A DNA stretch of 64,000 nt from Devosia lacusdianchii (GTDB taxonomy: Bacteria; Pseudomonadota; Alphaproteobacteria; Rhizobiales; Devosiaceae): contig NZ_CP092483.1 of assembly GCF_022429625.1 (NCBI RefSeq), positions 372,001-436,000 on the forward strand, given 5' to 3'. Shown one piece after another: positions 24,250-32,979 of the stretch (positions are counted from its first letter, which is position 1; every line of letters starts with the position of its first letter). The notes beneath the pieces are model-generated. The model had not been told where the DNA came from. It was given only the letters and a program-made list of their open reading frames with translations, and searched no databases. Made by a program: the position numbers and the translations under genes.

Positions 24250-25263
24250 ATGCGTGCCATAGGCTTCAAAGCGCCTCATCCGATCGACCATCCCGAAGCC
24301 TTTATCGAGCTGAATCTGCCCAATCCGGTGCCCACGGGCCGTGACCTGCTGGTGCGGGTGGAGGCCGTTTCAGTCAATCCCGTCGATTTCAAACAGCGCC
24401 GCAGCGCCACGCCACCGGCCGGAGAGACCCGCATTCTTGGCTTCGATGCGGCAGGCGTGGTGGTCGGGAAGGGCCCCGACGCCAGCCTCTACGAGATCGG
24501 CGACCCAGTCTATTACGCCGGATCGCTCAACCGCTCCGGCAGCAATGCCGAGCTGCAGTTGGTCGACGAACGTATCGTCGGACGCAAGCCCAATAGCCTG
24601 GACTTCGCGTCTGCGGCCGCCCTGCCGCTGACGGCGATCACCGCCTGGGAAATGCTGTTTGAACGCCTGGACGTCAGGCGTCCGGTCCCCGGCGCTGCCC
24701 CGACGATCTTGATTGTCGGCGGTGCTGGCGGCGTTGGCTCCATCGCCGTGCAACTGGCGCGGCAGTTGACCGATCTGACGGTCATCGCCACGGCCTCGCG
24801 ACCCGAAACGGCGGACTGGGTGCGCGATCTCGGTGCTCATCATGTCATCGATCACTCAAAGCCCATGGCGCCGCAGATTGCCGCCCTTGGCCTTGGTCAG
24901 CCCGGTCTTGCCTTCGCCACCAACCAACCTGACCGCCATCTCTACGATCTCGTCGAACTGCTTGCCCCGCAGGGACGGATCGGCTTCATCGATGGCGTTG
25001 GTGTGCCCAATGGCGGCCCGCTGCTGATGAAGGCCATCGCCGTTCATTGGGAGCTGATGTTCACCCGGCCTATGTTCGGCACTGCCGATATGATCGAGCA
25101 GAAGCATCTGCTCGACGAAATCAGCCGCCTGGTCGACGCCGGCACCTTGCGCTCGACCGCAACCGAGACCGTGGGCAAGATCAGCGCAGAGAATTTGATC
25201 CGCGCCCACGCCCAGCTCGAAACCGGCACCACCCGCGGCAAGCTGGTTCTGTCGGGCTGGTAG
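24250..25263 (+). CDS. Zinc-type alcohol dehydrogenase family/quinone oxidoreductase
   Basis: A 337-residue medium-chain dehydrogenase/reductase of the zinc-binding-ADH-like (YhfP/quinone reductase) branch. It shows the GroES-like N-terminal domain (RVEAVSVNPVDFKQRR), the Rossmann motif IVGGAGGVGSIAVQLARQL for NAD(P)H at about residue 157, and a C-terminal catalytic fold. The catalytic-zinc ligands of true alcohol dehydrogenases (Cys and His after the NPVD position) are absent, so it probably reduces quinones or enones. It is divergent from an HxlR regulator, typical of inducible electrophile-detoxifying enzymes. Confidence 0.88.
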   Translation: MRAIGFKAPHPIDHPEAFIELNLPNPVPTGRDLLVRVEAVSVNPVDFKQRRSATPPAGETRILGFDAAGVVVGKGPDASLYEIGDPVYYAGSLNRSGSNAELQLVDERIVGRKPNSLDFASAAALPLTAITAWEMLFERLDVRRPVPGAAPTILIVGGAGGVGSIAVQLARQLTDLTVIATASRPETADWVRDLGAHHVIDHSKPMAPQIAALGLGQPGLAFATNQPDRHLYDLVELLAPQGRIGFIDGVGVPNGGPLLMKAIAVHWELMFTRPMFGTADMIEQKHLLDEISRLVDAGTLRSTATETVGKISAENLIRAHAQLETGTTRGKLVLSGW

Positions 25264-25270
25264 AAACGAA

Positions 25271-25292
25271 AGGGGCGCCTCGTGGGCGCCCC
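25271..25292. terminator. Bidirectional terminator between convergent genes
   Basis: AGGGGCGCC-TCGT-GGGCGCCCCT forms a near-perfect GC stem just after the oxidoreductase stop and seven bases before the end of yidC. The short T and A stretches on either side are weak, but the location fits an end for both transcripts. Confidence 0.65.
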
Positions 25293-25299
25293 TTGAATT

Positions 25300-27141
25300 C
25301 TATGGCTTGGTTGGCTCGGCAGCCTTGGGCTTGCGCTTGAAGCTGTCGAGGATATTGCCGAACAGGTTCACCTCGGCGCCATGGCGCTTCATGATGAAAT
25401 ACTGCTGCAGCACCGACAGCGTGTTGTTCCACGCCCAGTAGATCACCAGACCGGCGGGGAACGTGCCCAGCATGAAGGTGAAGATGACGGGCATCCAGTT
25501 GAAGATCATCGCCTGGGTCGGGTCCGGCGGCGGCGGGTTGAGCTTCATCTGCACCCACATGGTGATGCCCATGATGACGGGCCATACGCCCAGATGCAGG
25601 AAGCTGCCGATGATCGGAAGCGCCGTCGGCGTCCACGGGATCAGGCCGAACAGGGTGAAGATATTGGTCGGATCGGGCGCCGCCAGATCCTGAATCCAGC
25701 CGAAGAACGGCGCATGGCGCATGTCGAGGCTGATAAAGATAACGGTATAGAGCGCGAAGAAGACCGGGATCTGGATGAGGATCGGCCAACATCCGGACAG
25801 CGGATTGATCTTCTCTTTCTTGTAGAGCTCCATCATCGCCTGCTGCTGGGCCGGACGATCGTCCTTGAGGCGCTCCTGGATCGACTTCATCTCCGGCTGC
25901 ACGCGGCGCATGGCGGCCATGGAGGCGTAGGAGCGGTTGGCCAGCGGGAAGAAGATCGCCTTGACGATAACGGTCACCGCCAGCACGGCGAGGCCGAAAT
26001 TGCCGATAATGCCGTTGAGGAACGTCAGCAGGTAATACATCGGCTTGGTGATGAAGAAGAGCCAGCCCCAGTCGATCAGCAGGTCGAGGCGATCGAAGCC
26101 GTATTGCTGCTGGTAGGAGGCGATGACGGACTCTTCCTTGGCGCCGGCGAACAGGTAGCTTTCATGCGTCGCGGTGGCGCCCGGTGCGACCACGACCGGC
26201 GTCGTCTCGACGAAACTGGTCTGGTAGTCGTCATAGGTGCCGGCATTCTTCCACGAGAACAGGGCATTCATGCCCACGCCCGGCTTGGGCATGACGGCGG
26301 TGGCCCAGTACTTGTCGGAGAAGCCGAGCCAGCCGCTGGTATTGTCGAAGCGCGCCTGCTGGTCCTTCTGCAAGTCGCTGTACTTCTTGGAAATCATGTT
26401 GTTCGAACCCAGCACGCCATGGGGGCCTTCGTGCTGGATGAAGAAGTTGGCCACCTTGGGCGTGCCATGGCGTGCCACACGGGCATAGGGGAACAGGGCG
26501 ACGTCACCCGTGCCGGTGTTCTCGACCGATTGAGTGACGGTGAAGAGGTAGAATTCGTCAACCGCGAAGGTGCGGCGGAAGATGAGGCCCGCACCATTGT
26601 CCCAGACCAGGGTTACTGGCGTTGCCGCGGTCAGCGTCGTGGCGTCGCCTTCGACCGCCCAGACCGACTGTCCGTCAGGAACGGCAATGCTGGCGCCGGC
26701 GGCGGGGACCCAGCCCTGTTCGGCGAAATAGGCATTTGGTGCGCCGGCCGGGGTCAGTAGGGTAATGATGGGGGACGCGGGATCGACCGTCTCGCGATAC
26801 TGCTTGAGTTCCAGATCGTCGAGGCGCGCGCCAGTCAGGTTGATCGAGCCATGCAGGTCGGCGGTGTCGATGGTGACGCGCTGGGTCGCGGCAATCGCAG
26901 CGGCGCGGTCAGCATAGGTGGCTGTGCCATCGGCGGCCACGGCGCCCGGCGTTCCGGCAGCCGCACCCGCGGCCGTGGTTGTCGGCGTGGCCAGCGCGGC
27001 TTCGGCCTGCGCCTGCTCGGCAGCAATCTGAGCCTGCTGCTGGGCGCGTTCCATCTGTGGCCCGGCCACAAAGAACTGCCAGCCGAACAGCACGACCATG
27101 CTGAGCACGATGGCCAGGATGATGTTGCGATTGTTTTCCAT
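25300..27141 (-). CDS. yidC: Membrane protein insertase YidC
   Basis: A 613-residue Gram-negative-type YidC that inserts and folds inner-membrane proteins, with or without Sec. N-terminal helix NIILAIVLSMVVLFGWQFFV is followed by the large periplasmic beta domain (about 60-370). The conserved Oxa1 core of five helices follows (LLIDWGWLFFITKPMYYLLTFL, GLAVLAVTVIVKAIFFPLA, the cytoplasmic coiled loop MKSIQERLKDDRPAQQQAMMELYKKEKINPLSGC in pattern, and later helices). Its start overlaps the rnpA stop by one base, so translation is coupled, as is normal for this cluster. Confidence 0.97.
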   Translation of the reverse strand: MENNRNIILAIVLSMVVLFGWQFFVAGPQMERAQQQAQIAAEQAQAEAALATPTTTAAGAAAGTPGAVAADGTATYADRAAAIAATQRVTIDTADLHGSINLTGARLDDLELKQYRETVDPASPIITLLTPAGAPNAYFAEQGWVPAAGASIAVPDGQSVWAVEGDATTLTAATPVTLVWDNGAGLIFRRTFAVDEFYLFTVTQSVENTGTGDVALFPYARVARHGTPKVANFFIQHEGPHGVLGSNNMISKKYSDLQKDQQARFDNTSGWLGFSDKYWATAVMPKPGVGMNALFSWKNAGTYDDYQTSFVETTPVVVAPGATATHESYLFAGAKEESVIASYQQQYGFDRLDLLIDWGWLFFITKPMYYLLTFLNGIIGNFGLAVLAVTVIVKAIFFPLANRSYASMAAMRRVQPEMKSIQERLKDDRPAQQQAMMELYKKEKINPLSGCWPILIQIPVFFALYTVIFISLDMRHAPFFGWIQDLAAPDPTNIFTLFGLIPWTPTALPIIGSFLHLGVWPVIMGITMWVQMKLNPPPPDPTQAMIFNWMPVIFTFMLGTFPAGLVIYWAWNNTLSVLQQYFIMKRHGAEVNLFGNILDSFKRKPKAAEPTKP

Positions 27142-27545
27142 TATCTCGTTTTCCGTGGGCCGCGGCCGGAAGAAGGTCGCTCGTCACTCGATCTGGGAGC
27201 GTGCACACGCACGATCAAAGCACCCAGGTCGGCCACAAGCTTGGTAAAGGGTTCGCTCAGCGCATCGCGCCGTCCGACCAGCACATAGTCGTGCCCTACA
27301 TGAAAGTCACGCGCGCAAGCTGTCACAGCCGCGCGAAGACGACGTTTTATGCGATTGCGTTCTGGAGAATTGCCCGTCTTCTTGGTGACGGTAAAACCAA
27401 TGCCAGCCTCGTCCGCTGCGGGCGCGGCAATGGCCTGCAGCCCAAACGCAGAACGCCCGGCGCGATTGCCCCGGGCGGCTCGTTGAAACTGGCTCCGCTT
27501 GGTCAGCCGGCGCAGCGCGCCAGGCTTATGGTCGCTGGCCGTCAT
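27141..27545 (-). CDS. rnpA: Ribonuclease P protein component
   Basis: A 134-residue basic protein that binds the RNase P RNA and supports 5' maturation of tRNAs. The RNR motif is seen as NSPERNRIKRRLRAAV, with LTKRSQFQRAARG at the N-terminus and FTVTKKTG before the RNR region. It has a longer basic C-terminal tail (RSSDERPSSGRGPRKTR) than the usual 115-120 residues, a common alphaproteobacterial feature. It lies 14 bases after rpmH and overlaps yidC by one base. Confidence 0.93.
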   Translation of the reverse strand: MTASDHKPGALRRLTKRSQFQRAARGNRAGRSAFGLQAIAAPAADEAGIGFTVTKKTGNSPERNRIKRRLRAAVTACARDFHVGHDYVLVGRRDALSEPFTKLVADLGALIVRVHAPRSSDERPSSGRGPRKTR

Positions 27546-27559
27546 CCGGCCACCGGACC

Positions 27560-27694
27560 TTAGGCCGTGAGCTTCTTGCGGCCGTCGCGGCGGCGCTTGT
27601 TGATGATCGCGCGGCCGTCCTTGGTGGCCATACGGGCACGGAAACCGTGGCGGCGGGCACGCACGAGCTGGGACGGCTGGTATGTACGCTTCAT
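27560..27694 (-). CDS. rpmH: 50S ribosomal protein L34
   Basis: A 44-residue ribosomal protein, [18 protein letters not shown] then [20 protein letters not shown], ending RKKLTA. Length and sequence are standard for L34. The ATG at 27694 is set by family alignment; a longer in-frame upstream start at 27742 is not real. It heads the rpmH-rnpA-yidC operon and is preceded by a strong promoter at about 27799-27827. Confidence 0.97.
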   Translation of the reverse strand: MKRTYQPSQLVRARRHGFRARMATKDGRAIINKRRRDGRKKLTA

Positions 27695-27798
27695 GACATC
27701 AAACCGCGCCGGGCACGGTTCCTCTAGTTTGGCTCTGCACAAGCAGGAATTTCAGACACACGAGGAGCGCCAGGCGCCCACGGTGCGGGTTGGTGGGG

Positions 27799-27827
27799 TC
27801 TATAGGGAAAACTCTGGCCCAAGTCAA
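27799..27827 (-). promoter_or_regulatory. Sigma-70 promoter of rpmH-rnpA-yidC
   Basis: On the minus strand TTGACT (-35, 27827-27822) is followed after exactly 17 bases by TATAGA (-10, 27804-27799). Transcription would start about 100 bases upstream of the rpmH ATG. This is a near-consensus housekeeping promoter, as expected for a ribosomal protein operon. Confidence 0.75.
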
Positions 27828-27923
27828 CGCGGCGAGGCGCACTTCCTTGCGTTCAATCCCCGGTTGTCTTCGCGCCCGTCTCGCCCCATAAGTCCTGCAA
27901 CTCTCTTCGTGCCGTTGGCGGTA

Positions 27924-29351
27924 ATGGCGGATATCCTCAAACCCGATCTCTGCATCATCGGTGCGGGCGCGCTCGGCACCGGCCTTGCCATCAAGGCCCG
28001 CCAACGCGGCCTCGATGTTGTACTTGTCGACCGCGGCACGGACGAGGCGGGCGATCCGCGCCAGGGAAGCCTGTTGCGCGCGGCCTTCGCCGCGAGCGCC
28101 GAACGCGCCCATTTCATTCGCACCGCCGGCGCTCTTGGGCTCGACAATGCCGAGCCCAAGCCCAATTTCCGTGCCATCAGCGAGCATGCATCCGCGGTGG
28201 CCGAATCCGCCGGGCCGCGCGACAGTACCGAACGCCTGACCGCGCTCGGCATCGCCGTACATGTCGGCAATACCGCTTTTGTCGATCGGCAGACGCTCAA
28301 GGTCGGCGACAGCGTGGTCAAGGCGCGACGCTTCGTGCTGGCGACGGGCGCGCGACCGGCGGTCCCAGAATTGCCGGGTCTCGAATCCGTGCCGTATTTC
28401 ACGCCGGATACGATCCTCGACAATATGCGCAAGCTCAGCCACCTGGTCGTTATCGGCGGCGACGCGACGGCGCTGGAGCTGGCGCAAGCCTATCGTCGCC
28501 TCGGCTCCGCCGTGACTGTAGTGCCACACGGGGCGCTGCTCGCTGGCTTCGATGTCGAGATTGTCGCCATCCTGCTACGGGCCCTTGCCGATGAGGGCGT
28601 AGAGATCATCGAGGAGGCGGCGGCCGTCTCGATCCAGCCGCGCAACCAGGGTACAGGCGTCACCATTCGCCGGGCCGACGGCAGCGAGCAGGCGCTCGAC
28701 GCTTCCCACATCCTGCTCGCGCTCAACCGCGTACCCGATCTCGATCCGGCTCTGCTCGAAAAGGCCAAACTGCGTCGCGACAAGCTGCGTCCGGACCAAT
28801 TGCTGCTGGGCGCCAACGGTCAGACCTCCAACAGCAAGATCAGCGCCATCGGCGGCGCAGCTGGTGAATACCGGCCGCAGGCGGCCGCGCGCCAGGCCGA
28901 TGCCGTGCTCGACCAAGTGACTGGCAGCCGCGCTGGCGCTGACCCCGCGCGCATCCCTCGGCTTGTCACCACCAGCCCGGCCCTTGCGCAGATCGGCGAG
29001 GTGGAAACCCTCAAAGCGCTGCGCCCCGGCTTCCTGGTGCTGCGCGCCGCCTTTGTGGAGAACGACGCTGCCCGCGCCACCGGCACGGCCTATGGTACCG
29101 CCAAGCTGATCGTCGGTCGCAACGGCGCAATCAGGGGCGGCACGGTCATCGGCCCTGCCGCCGCCGAAATCGTCGCCATGCTGGCTATCGCGATGGATCG
29201 CCGCATGAGCGCCGCCGACCTGGCCCATCTGTCGCTACCCGATCCCAGCCCCACCAGCATGCTGGCCGATCTGGGCGCGCAATATGTCGCCCAGCAGCCG
29301 CCAACGCCTTGGGCCCGGCGTCGTGCCGCCCTGCGCAAACTACTGCCCTGA
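27924..29351 (+). CDS. FAD-dependent pyridine nucleotide-disulfide oxidoreductase-like protein without the redox cysteines
   Basis: A 475-residue flavoprotein with the layout of dihydrolipoamide or mercuric reductases. The FAD Rossmann motif is GAGALG (residues 13-18), the NAD(P)H motif is VVIGGDATALELAQAY with the third glycine replaced, and there is a C-terminal dimerisation domain. The redox-active CxxxxC that normally follows the first strand-helix unit is absent: the region reads DPRQGSLLRAAF around residues 44-55. The C-terminal HPT-SE motif is also replaced (LSLPDPSPTS). So it is unlikely to be a disulfide reductase and could be an NAD(P)H oxidase-like or transhydrogenase-like enzyme. 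A longer in-frame extension covers the rpmH promoter and is rejected. Confidence 0.85.
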   Translation: MADILKPDLCIIGAGALGTGLAIKARQRGLDVVLVDRGTDEAGDPRQGSLLRAAFAASAERAHFIRTAGALGLDNAEPKPNFRAISEHASAVAESAGPRDSTERLTALGIAVHVGNTAFVDRQTLKVGDSVVKARRFVLATGARPAVPELPGLESVPYFTPDTILDNMRKLSHLVVIGGDATALELAQAYRRLGSAVTVVPHGALLAGFDVEIVAILLRALADEGVEIIEEAAAVSIQPRNQGTGVTIRRADGSEQALDASHILLALNRVPDLDPALLEKAKLRRDKLRPDQLLLGANGQTSNSKISAIGGAAGEYRPQAAARQADAVLDQVTGSRAGADPARIPRLVTTSPALAQIGEVETLKALRPGFLVLRAAFVENDAARATGTAYGTAKLIVGRNGAIRGGTVIGPAAAEIVAMLAIAMDRRMSAADLAHLSLPDPSPTSMLADLGAQYVAQQPPTPWARRRAALRKLLP

Positions 29352-29404
29352 CCCCCATATCCAGGGGCTTACCTCAGCGGCTACTTTCCTTATAATGGCT
29401 TGAA

Positions 29405-30835
29405 ATGACAGCCGAACGCAGCGTCCTGCCCCACCGGTTCTCCGGCCTTTCGATCAAGCTCATCGCTACCATCATCGCGGTGATCTTTCTGGTCGAGATC
29501 GTGGTCTACCTGCCATCGATTGCCAGTTTTCGCCAGAACTGGCTCGATGATCGCCTGCGCGTCGGTGTCGTGGCTGCTCGTGTGCTCGATGCGGTACCCG
29601 ATGTGATGGCCCTGCCGCGTAGCCTCACCGATCGCCTGCTGACCTCGGCCGGGGCCCATGCCATCGTCTACCGCCGCGAGGGGCAGAGCCAGTTGATCGA
29701 ACTGGCCAATCCCGTCATGCCCGATATCGTGGTGACCGCCGACACGCGGCAGCGCGACGTCACCACTTTGCTGATGGGTGCGCTCGATACCCTGCTGGCG
29801 CCGCCAGGGCGCACCTTGCGCATCGTGGGCGAAGGCGATCTTGACGAGACCCTCGTCGAACTGCTCATGCCCGAGCGTCCCCTGCGTCAGGATATGTTCG
29901 ATTATTCCCGCCAGATCGGCGTCGTGTCGCTCGCCATCGCGGCAGCGACCGCGCTCGCTCTTTACCTGCTCGCCAGCTATCTTTTCATCCACCCGGTGCG
30001 GCGGCTGACACAGAATATGCTGGCCTTCCGTCAGGCCCCCGAAAATGGCAGCCTGATCATCACGCCGTCGCCGCGACGCGACGAAATCGGCATTGTCGAA
30101 CGCGAATTGGCCGCCATGGAGCAGGATATCTTCTCCATGTTGCGCCAGCGCCGCCATCTGGCCGACCTGGGGCTCGCCGTCGCCAAGATCAATCATGACC
30201 TGCGCAATACCCTCACGTCGGCGCAATTGCTCTCCGATCAGGTGGCGACACTCGACGACCCCAAGGTGCAGCGGCTGGCACCGAGACTGGTGACCACGCT
30301 GGACAGGGCCATCGGCTTTGCCCAGTCAGTGCTCGATTATGGTCGCGAGACCGCCGCTCCTCCTGTGCTCGCGCCGGTCGGTATCAAGGCATTGCTTGAC
30401 GACGCCGCCTTCGATGCCCGTCTTTCCGGTCACCCGTCCATCGGCTTTGGCAATGAGGCCCCCGAGACGCTGGTGCTAAACGTCGATGCTGCCCAGTTCG
30501 GTCGCGTCCTGCTTAACCTGCTCAAGAATGCCCGCGAGGCTCTTGAAGCGGCCGGAAGCGCCATCGACGAGCCCAGGGTGACGGTCAGCGTCGAGGAGAG
30601 CGGCGAGGCCACGACCATAAGTGTGGCCGACAACGGACCCGGCTTGCCACCCCGTGCCCGCGATAATCTCTTCGTTGCCTTCGAGGGCTCCGCCCGGGCC
30701 GGCGGCACCGGTCTAGGCCTCGCCATCGCCCGCGAAATCACCGAGGCTCACGGTGGGCGTCTTGTGTTTATCGATCAGCCCCAGGGCACCCGTTTCGATA
30801 TCATCCTACCTGCCGGTCTGCGCGTGGCCGGTTAG
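29405..30835 (+). CDS. Sensor histidine kinase, orphan
   Basis: A 476-residue membrane histidine kinase. TM1 is at about residues 17-36, followed by a periplasmic domain of about 140 residues, and TM2 at about 178-198 (VVSLAIAAATALALYLLASYLF). A HAMP segment (HPVRRLTQNMLAF) comes next, then the H box with H264 (AKINHDLRNTLTSAQLL) and a HATPase domain with N box (NLLKNAREAL), G1 (DNGPGLP) and G2 (GGTGLGLAI). No response regulator gene is beside it, so its partner lies elsewhere. It follows the flavoprotein gene by 53 bases and may share its transcript. Confidence 0.92.
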   Translation: MTAERSVLPHRFSGLSIKLIATIIAVIFLVEIVVYLPSIASFRQNWLDDRLRVGVVAARVLDAVPDVMALPRSLTDRLLTSAGAHAIVYRREGQSQLIELANPVMPDIVVTADTRQRDVTTLLMGALDTLLAPPGRTLRIVGEGDLDETLVELLMPERPLRQDMFDYSRQIGVVSLAIAAATALALYLLASYLFIHPVRRLTQNMLAFRQAPENGSLIITPSPRRDEIGIVERELAAMEQDIFSMLRQRRHLADLGLAVAKINHDLRNTLTSAQLLSDQVATLDDPKVQRLAPRLVTTLDRAIGFAQSVLDYGRETAAPPVLAPVGIKALLDDAAFDARLSGHPSIGFGNEAPETLVLNVDAAQFGRVLLNLLKNAREALEAAGSAIDEPRVTVSVEESGEATTISVADNGPGLPPRARDNLFVAFEGSARAGGTGLGLAIAREITEAHGGRLVFIDQPQGTRFDIILPAGLRVAG

Positions 30836-30892
30836 CGGACCGGCTTTTCCCGCCCTCTGCCTGGTCACGACGAAAAACTGTCATCTGCGCGC

Positions 30893-30921
30893 TTGCCAAT
30901 GCCAGATCGGCCATGTATGGG
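30893..30921 (+). promoter_or_regulatory. Possible promoter of tRNA-Arg
   Basis: TTGCCA and TATGGG are spaced by 17 bases and end about 65 bases before the tRNA. The -10 box is a weak match, so this is a tentative call. Confidence 0.35.
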
Positions 30922-30985
30922 TTGCGCCGCTTCAGGCGGAAGAGCCCTTGTGCCACCACCTGAACCGCCGTTGACTCGGCAGTGC

Positions 30986-31062
30986 GCGCCCTTAGCTCAG
31001 CTGGATAGAGCACCAGACTACGAATCTGGGGGTCAGGAGTTCGAATCTCTTAGGGCGCGCCA
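30986..31062 (+). tRNA. tRNA-Arg(ACG)
   Basis: A complete cloverleaf can be drawn: acceptor stem GCGCCCT with AGGGCGC, D arm GCTCAGCTGGATAGAGC, anticodon stem-loop CCAGA-CTACGAA-TCTGG with anticodon ACG, and a T arm around TTCGAAT. The discriminator is G and the 3' CCA is encoded. ACG (read as ICG) decodes CGU, CGC and CGA arginine codons. Confidence 0.95.
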
Positions 31063-31071
31063 ATTTCACCT

Positions 31072-31563
31072 TTAGTCCTGTCGATCGGCTATGGCTGCTT
31101 CATAGGCAGCCCGCAGCTTGGCGAAGACCGATTCTTGCGGTGCCGGCATACCAAGGTGGAGGTGGCGGAGTTCGACCATGAACGCAGACCACAATTTCGG
31201 GCCGCCGTCCTCGAGGATTTTGGCGCGGACCGAGAGCTCTTTCGACGGCTGTGTGTGGCGCAAGCCCCAACCGCCTATCTGAGCCAGCAAGGGCACCAGA
31301 TCGATGGATGCTTCGGTCAGGCTGTAGATGACCTTCTGCTTATGGCTTGGGTCGTCGCGGCGGGATACCAATCCGGCTGCCTCCAGCCGCGCCAGCCGGT
31401 CGGCCAGAATGTTGGAGGCTATTCCCTCTTCCGACTGCGTCAGCAATTCGCGAAAGTGACGGCGATTGCCGAACATCAGGTCGCGGATAACGATCAGGCT
31501 CCAGCGATCCCCCAATGTCTCAAGCGTCAGATTGATCGGGCAGCCCGAGCGGGGGGTGTTCAT
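31072..31563 (-). CDS. HxlR family transcriptional regulator
   Basis: A 163-residue regulator with the HxlR winged helix at the N-terminus (CPINLTLETLGDRWSLIVIRDLMFGNRRHF, then ELLTQSEEGIASNILADRLARLEAAGLV, read as separate parts), including the conserved cysteine in RSGCPINL. The C-terminal 60 residues are longer than in minimal HxlR proteins. It is divergent from a dihydrofolate-reductase-like gene 105 bases away and probably controls it. Its 3' end lies ten bases after the tRNA gene. Confidence 0.9.
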   Translation of the reverse strand: MNTPRSGCPINLTLETLGDRWSLIVIRDLMFGNRRHFRELLTQSEEGIASNILADRLARLEAAGLVSRRDDPSHKQKVIYSLTEASIDLVPLLAQIGGWGLRHTQPSKELSVRAKILEDGGPKLWSAFMVELRHLHLGMPAPQESVFAKLRAAYEAAIADRQD

Positions 31564-31668
31564 GCCAAGTCCAAAAAACCGGTTGCGATACGAAATCAGT
31601 CAATCTAGCCTGGAGCGATTGCATAGCGCAACCAGTACCAGATGTCGCGTCCGAGGAGGGACATGAAT

Positions 31669-32196
31669 ATGGCCAAGCTTGTGTTTGGAATGAACCAGTC
31701 CCTCGACGGCTACGTGGACCATATGGAGTTTGCGCCGGACCTGGAGCTCTTCCGGCACTTCACCAGGGAAGCCGAAGGGCAGGCGGGCAGTCTCTATGGT
31801 CGCAAGATCTACGAGATCATGAGCTACTGGGACGACGATCATGCCGAGTGGGATGCCGATAGACGCGCCTTCGCGGCAGCGTGGCGGAAGCAGCCGAAAT
31901 GGGTCGTCTCACGCACGTTGAAGTCGGTCGGCGCTAACGCCAGCCTTATCGAAGGTGACCTTGAGGGGGCTATTCGCGCGCTCAAGGTCGAGCATGACGG
32001 CGAGATCGAGGTCGCCGGCCCTGACCTGGCGCGTAGCCTCACCGAACTTGGCCTTATCGACGAGTATCGCATCTACCTGCACCCCGTCGTGCTTGGTCGT
32101 GGCACGCCATACTTCGGCGGGCCCCGGCCACCGCTCCGCCTCGTGAGCCACGACCGGATCGGCAATGCGATCCGGCTTACCTACGTTCCCGCCTAG
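31669..32196 (+). CDS. Dihydrofolate reductase family protein (RibD C-terminal-like)
   Basis: A 175-residue protein of the DHFR/RibD C-terminal fold, as in YyaP/YwjB-type proteins. It begins MAKLVFGMNQSLDGYVDH and carries GRKIYEIM, KWVVSRTLKS, EIEVAGPDLARSLTELGLIDEYRIYLHPVVLGRGTPYF (read in parts). These proteins bind NADPH but their substrates are generally unknown. Of two close ATGs, 31669 is chosen because GAGGAGGG ends eight bases before it and only two before 31663. It is divergent from an HxlR regulator. Confidence 0.87.
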   Translation: MAKLVFGMNQSLDGYVDHMEFAPDLELFRHFTREAEGQAGSLYGRKIYEIMSYWDDDHAEWDADRRAFAAAWRKQPKWVVSRTLKSVGANASLIEGDLEGAIRALKVEHDGEIEVAGPDLARSLTELGLIDEYRIYLHPVVLGRGTPYFGGPRPPLRLVSHDRIGNAIRLTYVPA

Positions 32197-32979
32197 CCTC
32201 GGCGGACGCGTCATCGGCGGGCCGGCGCTCCCCGCCGATTGGGTGATAGCAATACGCGAGCGGATGCTGCGCCTGCCCCAGACGTCCGGCCCACCCATAG
32301 GCGTTCACACTTCGCAACCCGATCGACGCGCTGCTTAGAACGCTTTTCTAAAGCCGCCCTGCTGTTGACCGTTTCGCTCGGGCCCGGTCTTGTCGATCGG
32401 GGGAGGGACGACGTCACCATGGGCAATCCGCGCAATTCTAGCCTCGACCCGCCCAACCGATGCCTCGACTTGCTCGATGAACTCTGGGATGTAGTCGCCA
32501 ACGACCAACACCTTGGTGCGCTCACGGTGGACCACTCTCCACGAGGTTTCTGCTTTCCCTCGCGGCGCCAATCGTGGTTCTGCCGACCGAGCGCATTCTG
32601 AAACAGCATCCGCTGGCCAAAGGTAGCGTCGACGACTGGCATGTGGACCGAGACCTGGCCGATCGCATCAGGTTGGACTTCACACTCGCCCGCTCCTCGA
32701 GGTGTGCCCGTTCTTCTCCAAAGAGGACGGGTGGTCATATGTCGGCTACGACAGCCATCACAATTTTGCTTGAGGTCTTCCTGACGAGGTTGCCACTGGA
32801 CTAAACGAACAGGCGGCTCAGAACGCCGCGGCAATCTCTCGGCGATGACCGCTATACTCGCACTGCGGAACTCGCTGGCTCACGGCTCCGTCGCCTACCT
32901 GGATCAAGATGGCTTCGGGCTCCATGGCAATAGAGCCGAAAAGCTCGCTTTGATAAGTGAGCGCCGAGATCAAACCGGT
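32197..32979. other. Gene-poor stretch
   Basis: No frame here resembles a protein I recognise, and candidate frames on both strands lack Shine-Dalgarno sites and have biased, shadow-like compositions. Stop codons fall in all frames more often than in neighbouring genes. Together with the broken glycerate kinase downstream, it looks like decayed coding DNA. I see no repeat or RNA gene in it. Confidence 0.5.

Noticed and set aside
25381..26760. 459-codon plus-strand open frame opposite yidC
   Set aside because: High-GC shadow frame; composition is unnatural and yidC on the minus strand is unmistakable.
27567..27923. N-terminal extension of the flavoprotein gene
   Set aside because: It would overlap rpmH and its promoter in antisense and is unlike the family; the start with FAD motif at the expected distance is at 27924.
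32211..32834. 207-codon minus-strand frame in the gene-poor stretch
   Set aside because: Composition is Arg/Ser/Gly-biased, no Shine-Dalgarno and no recognisable domain; treated as non-coding or decayed DNA.
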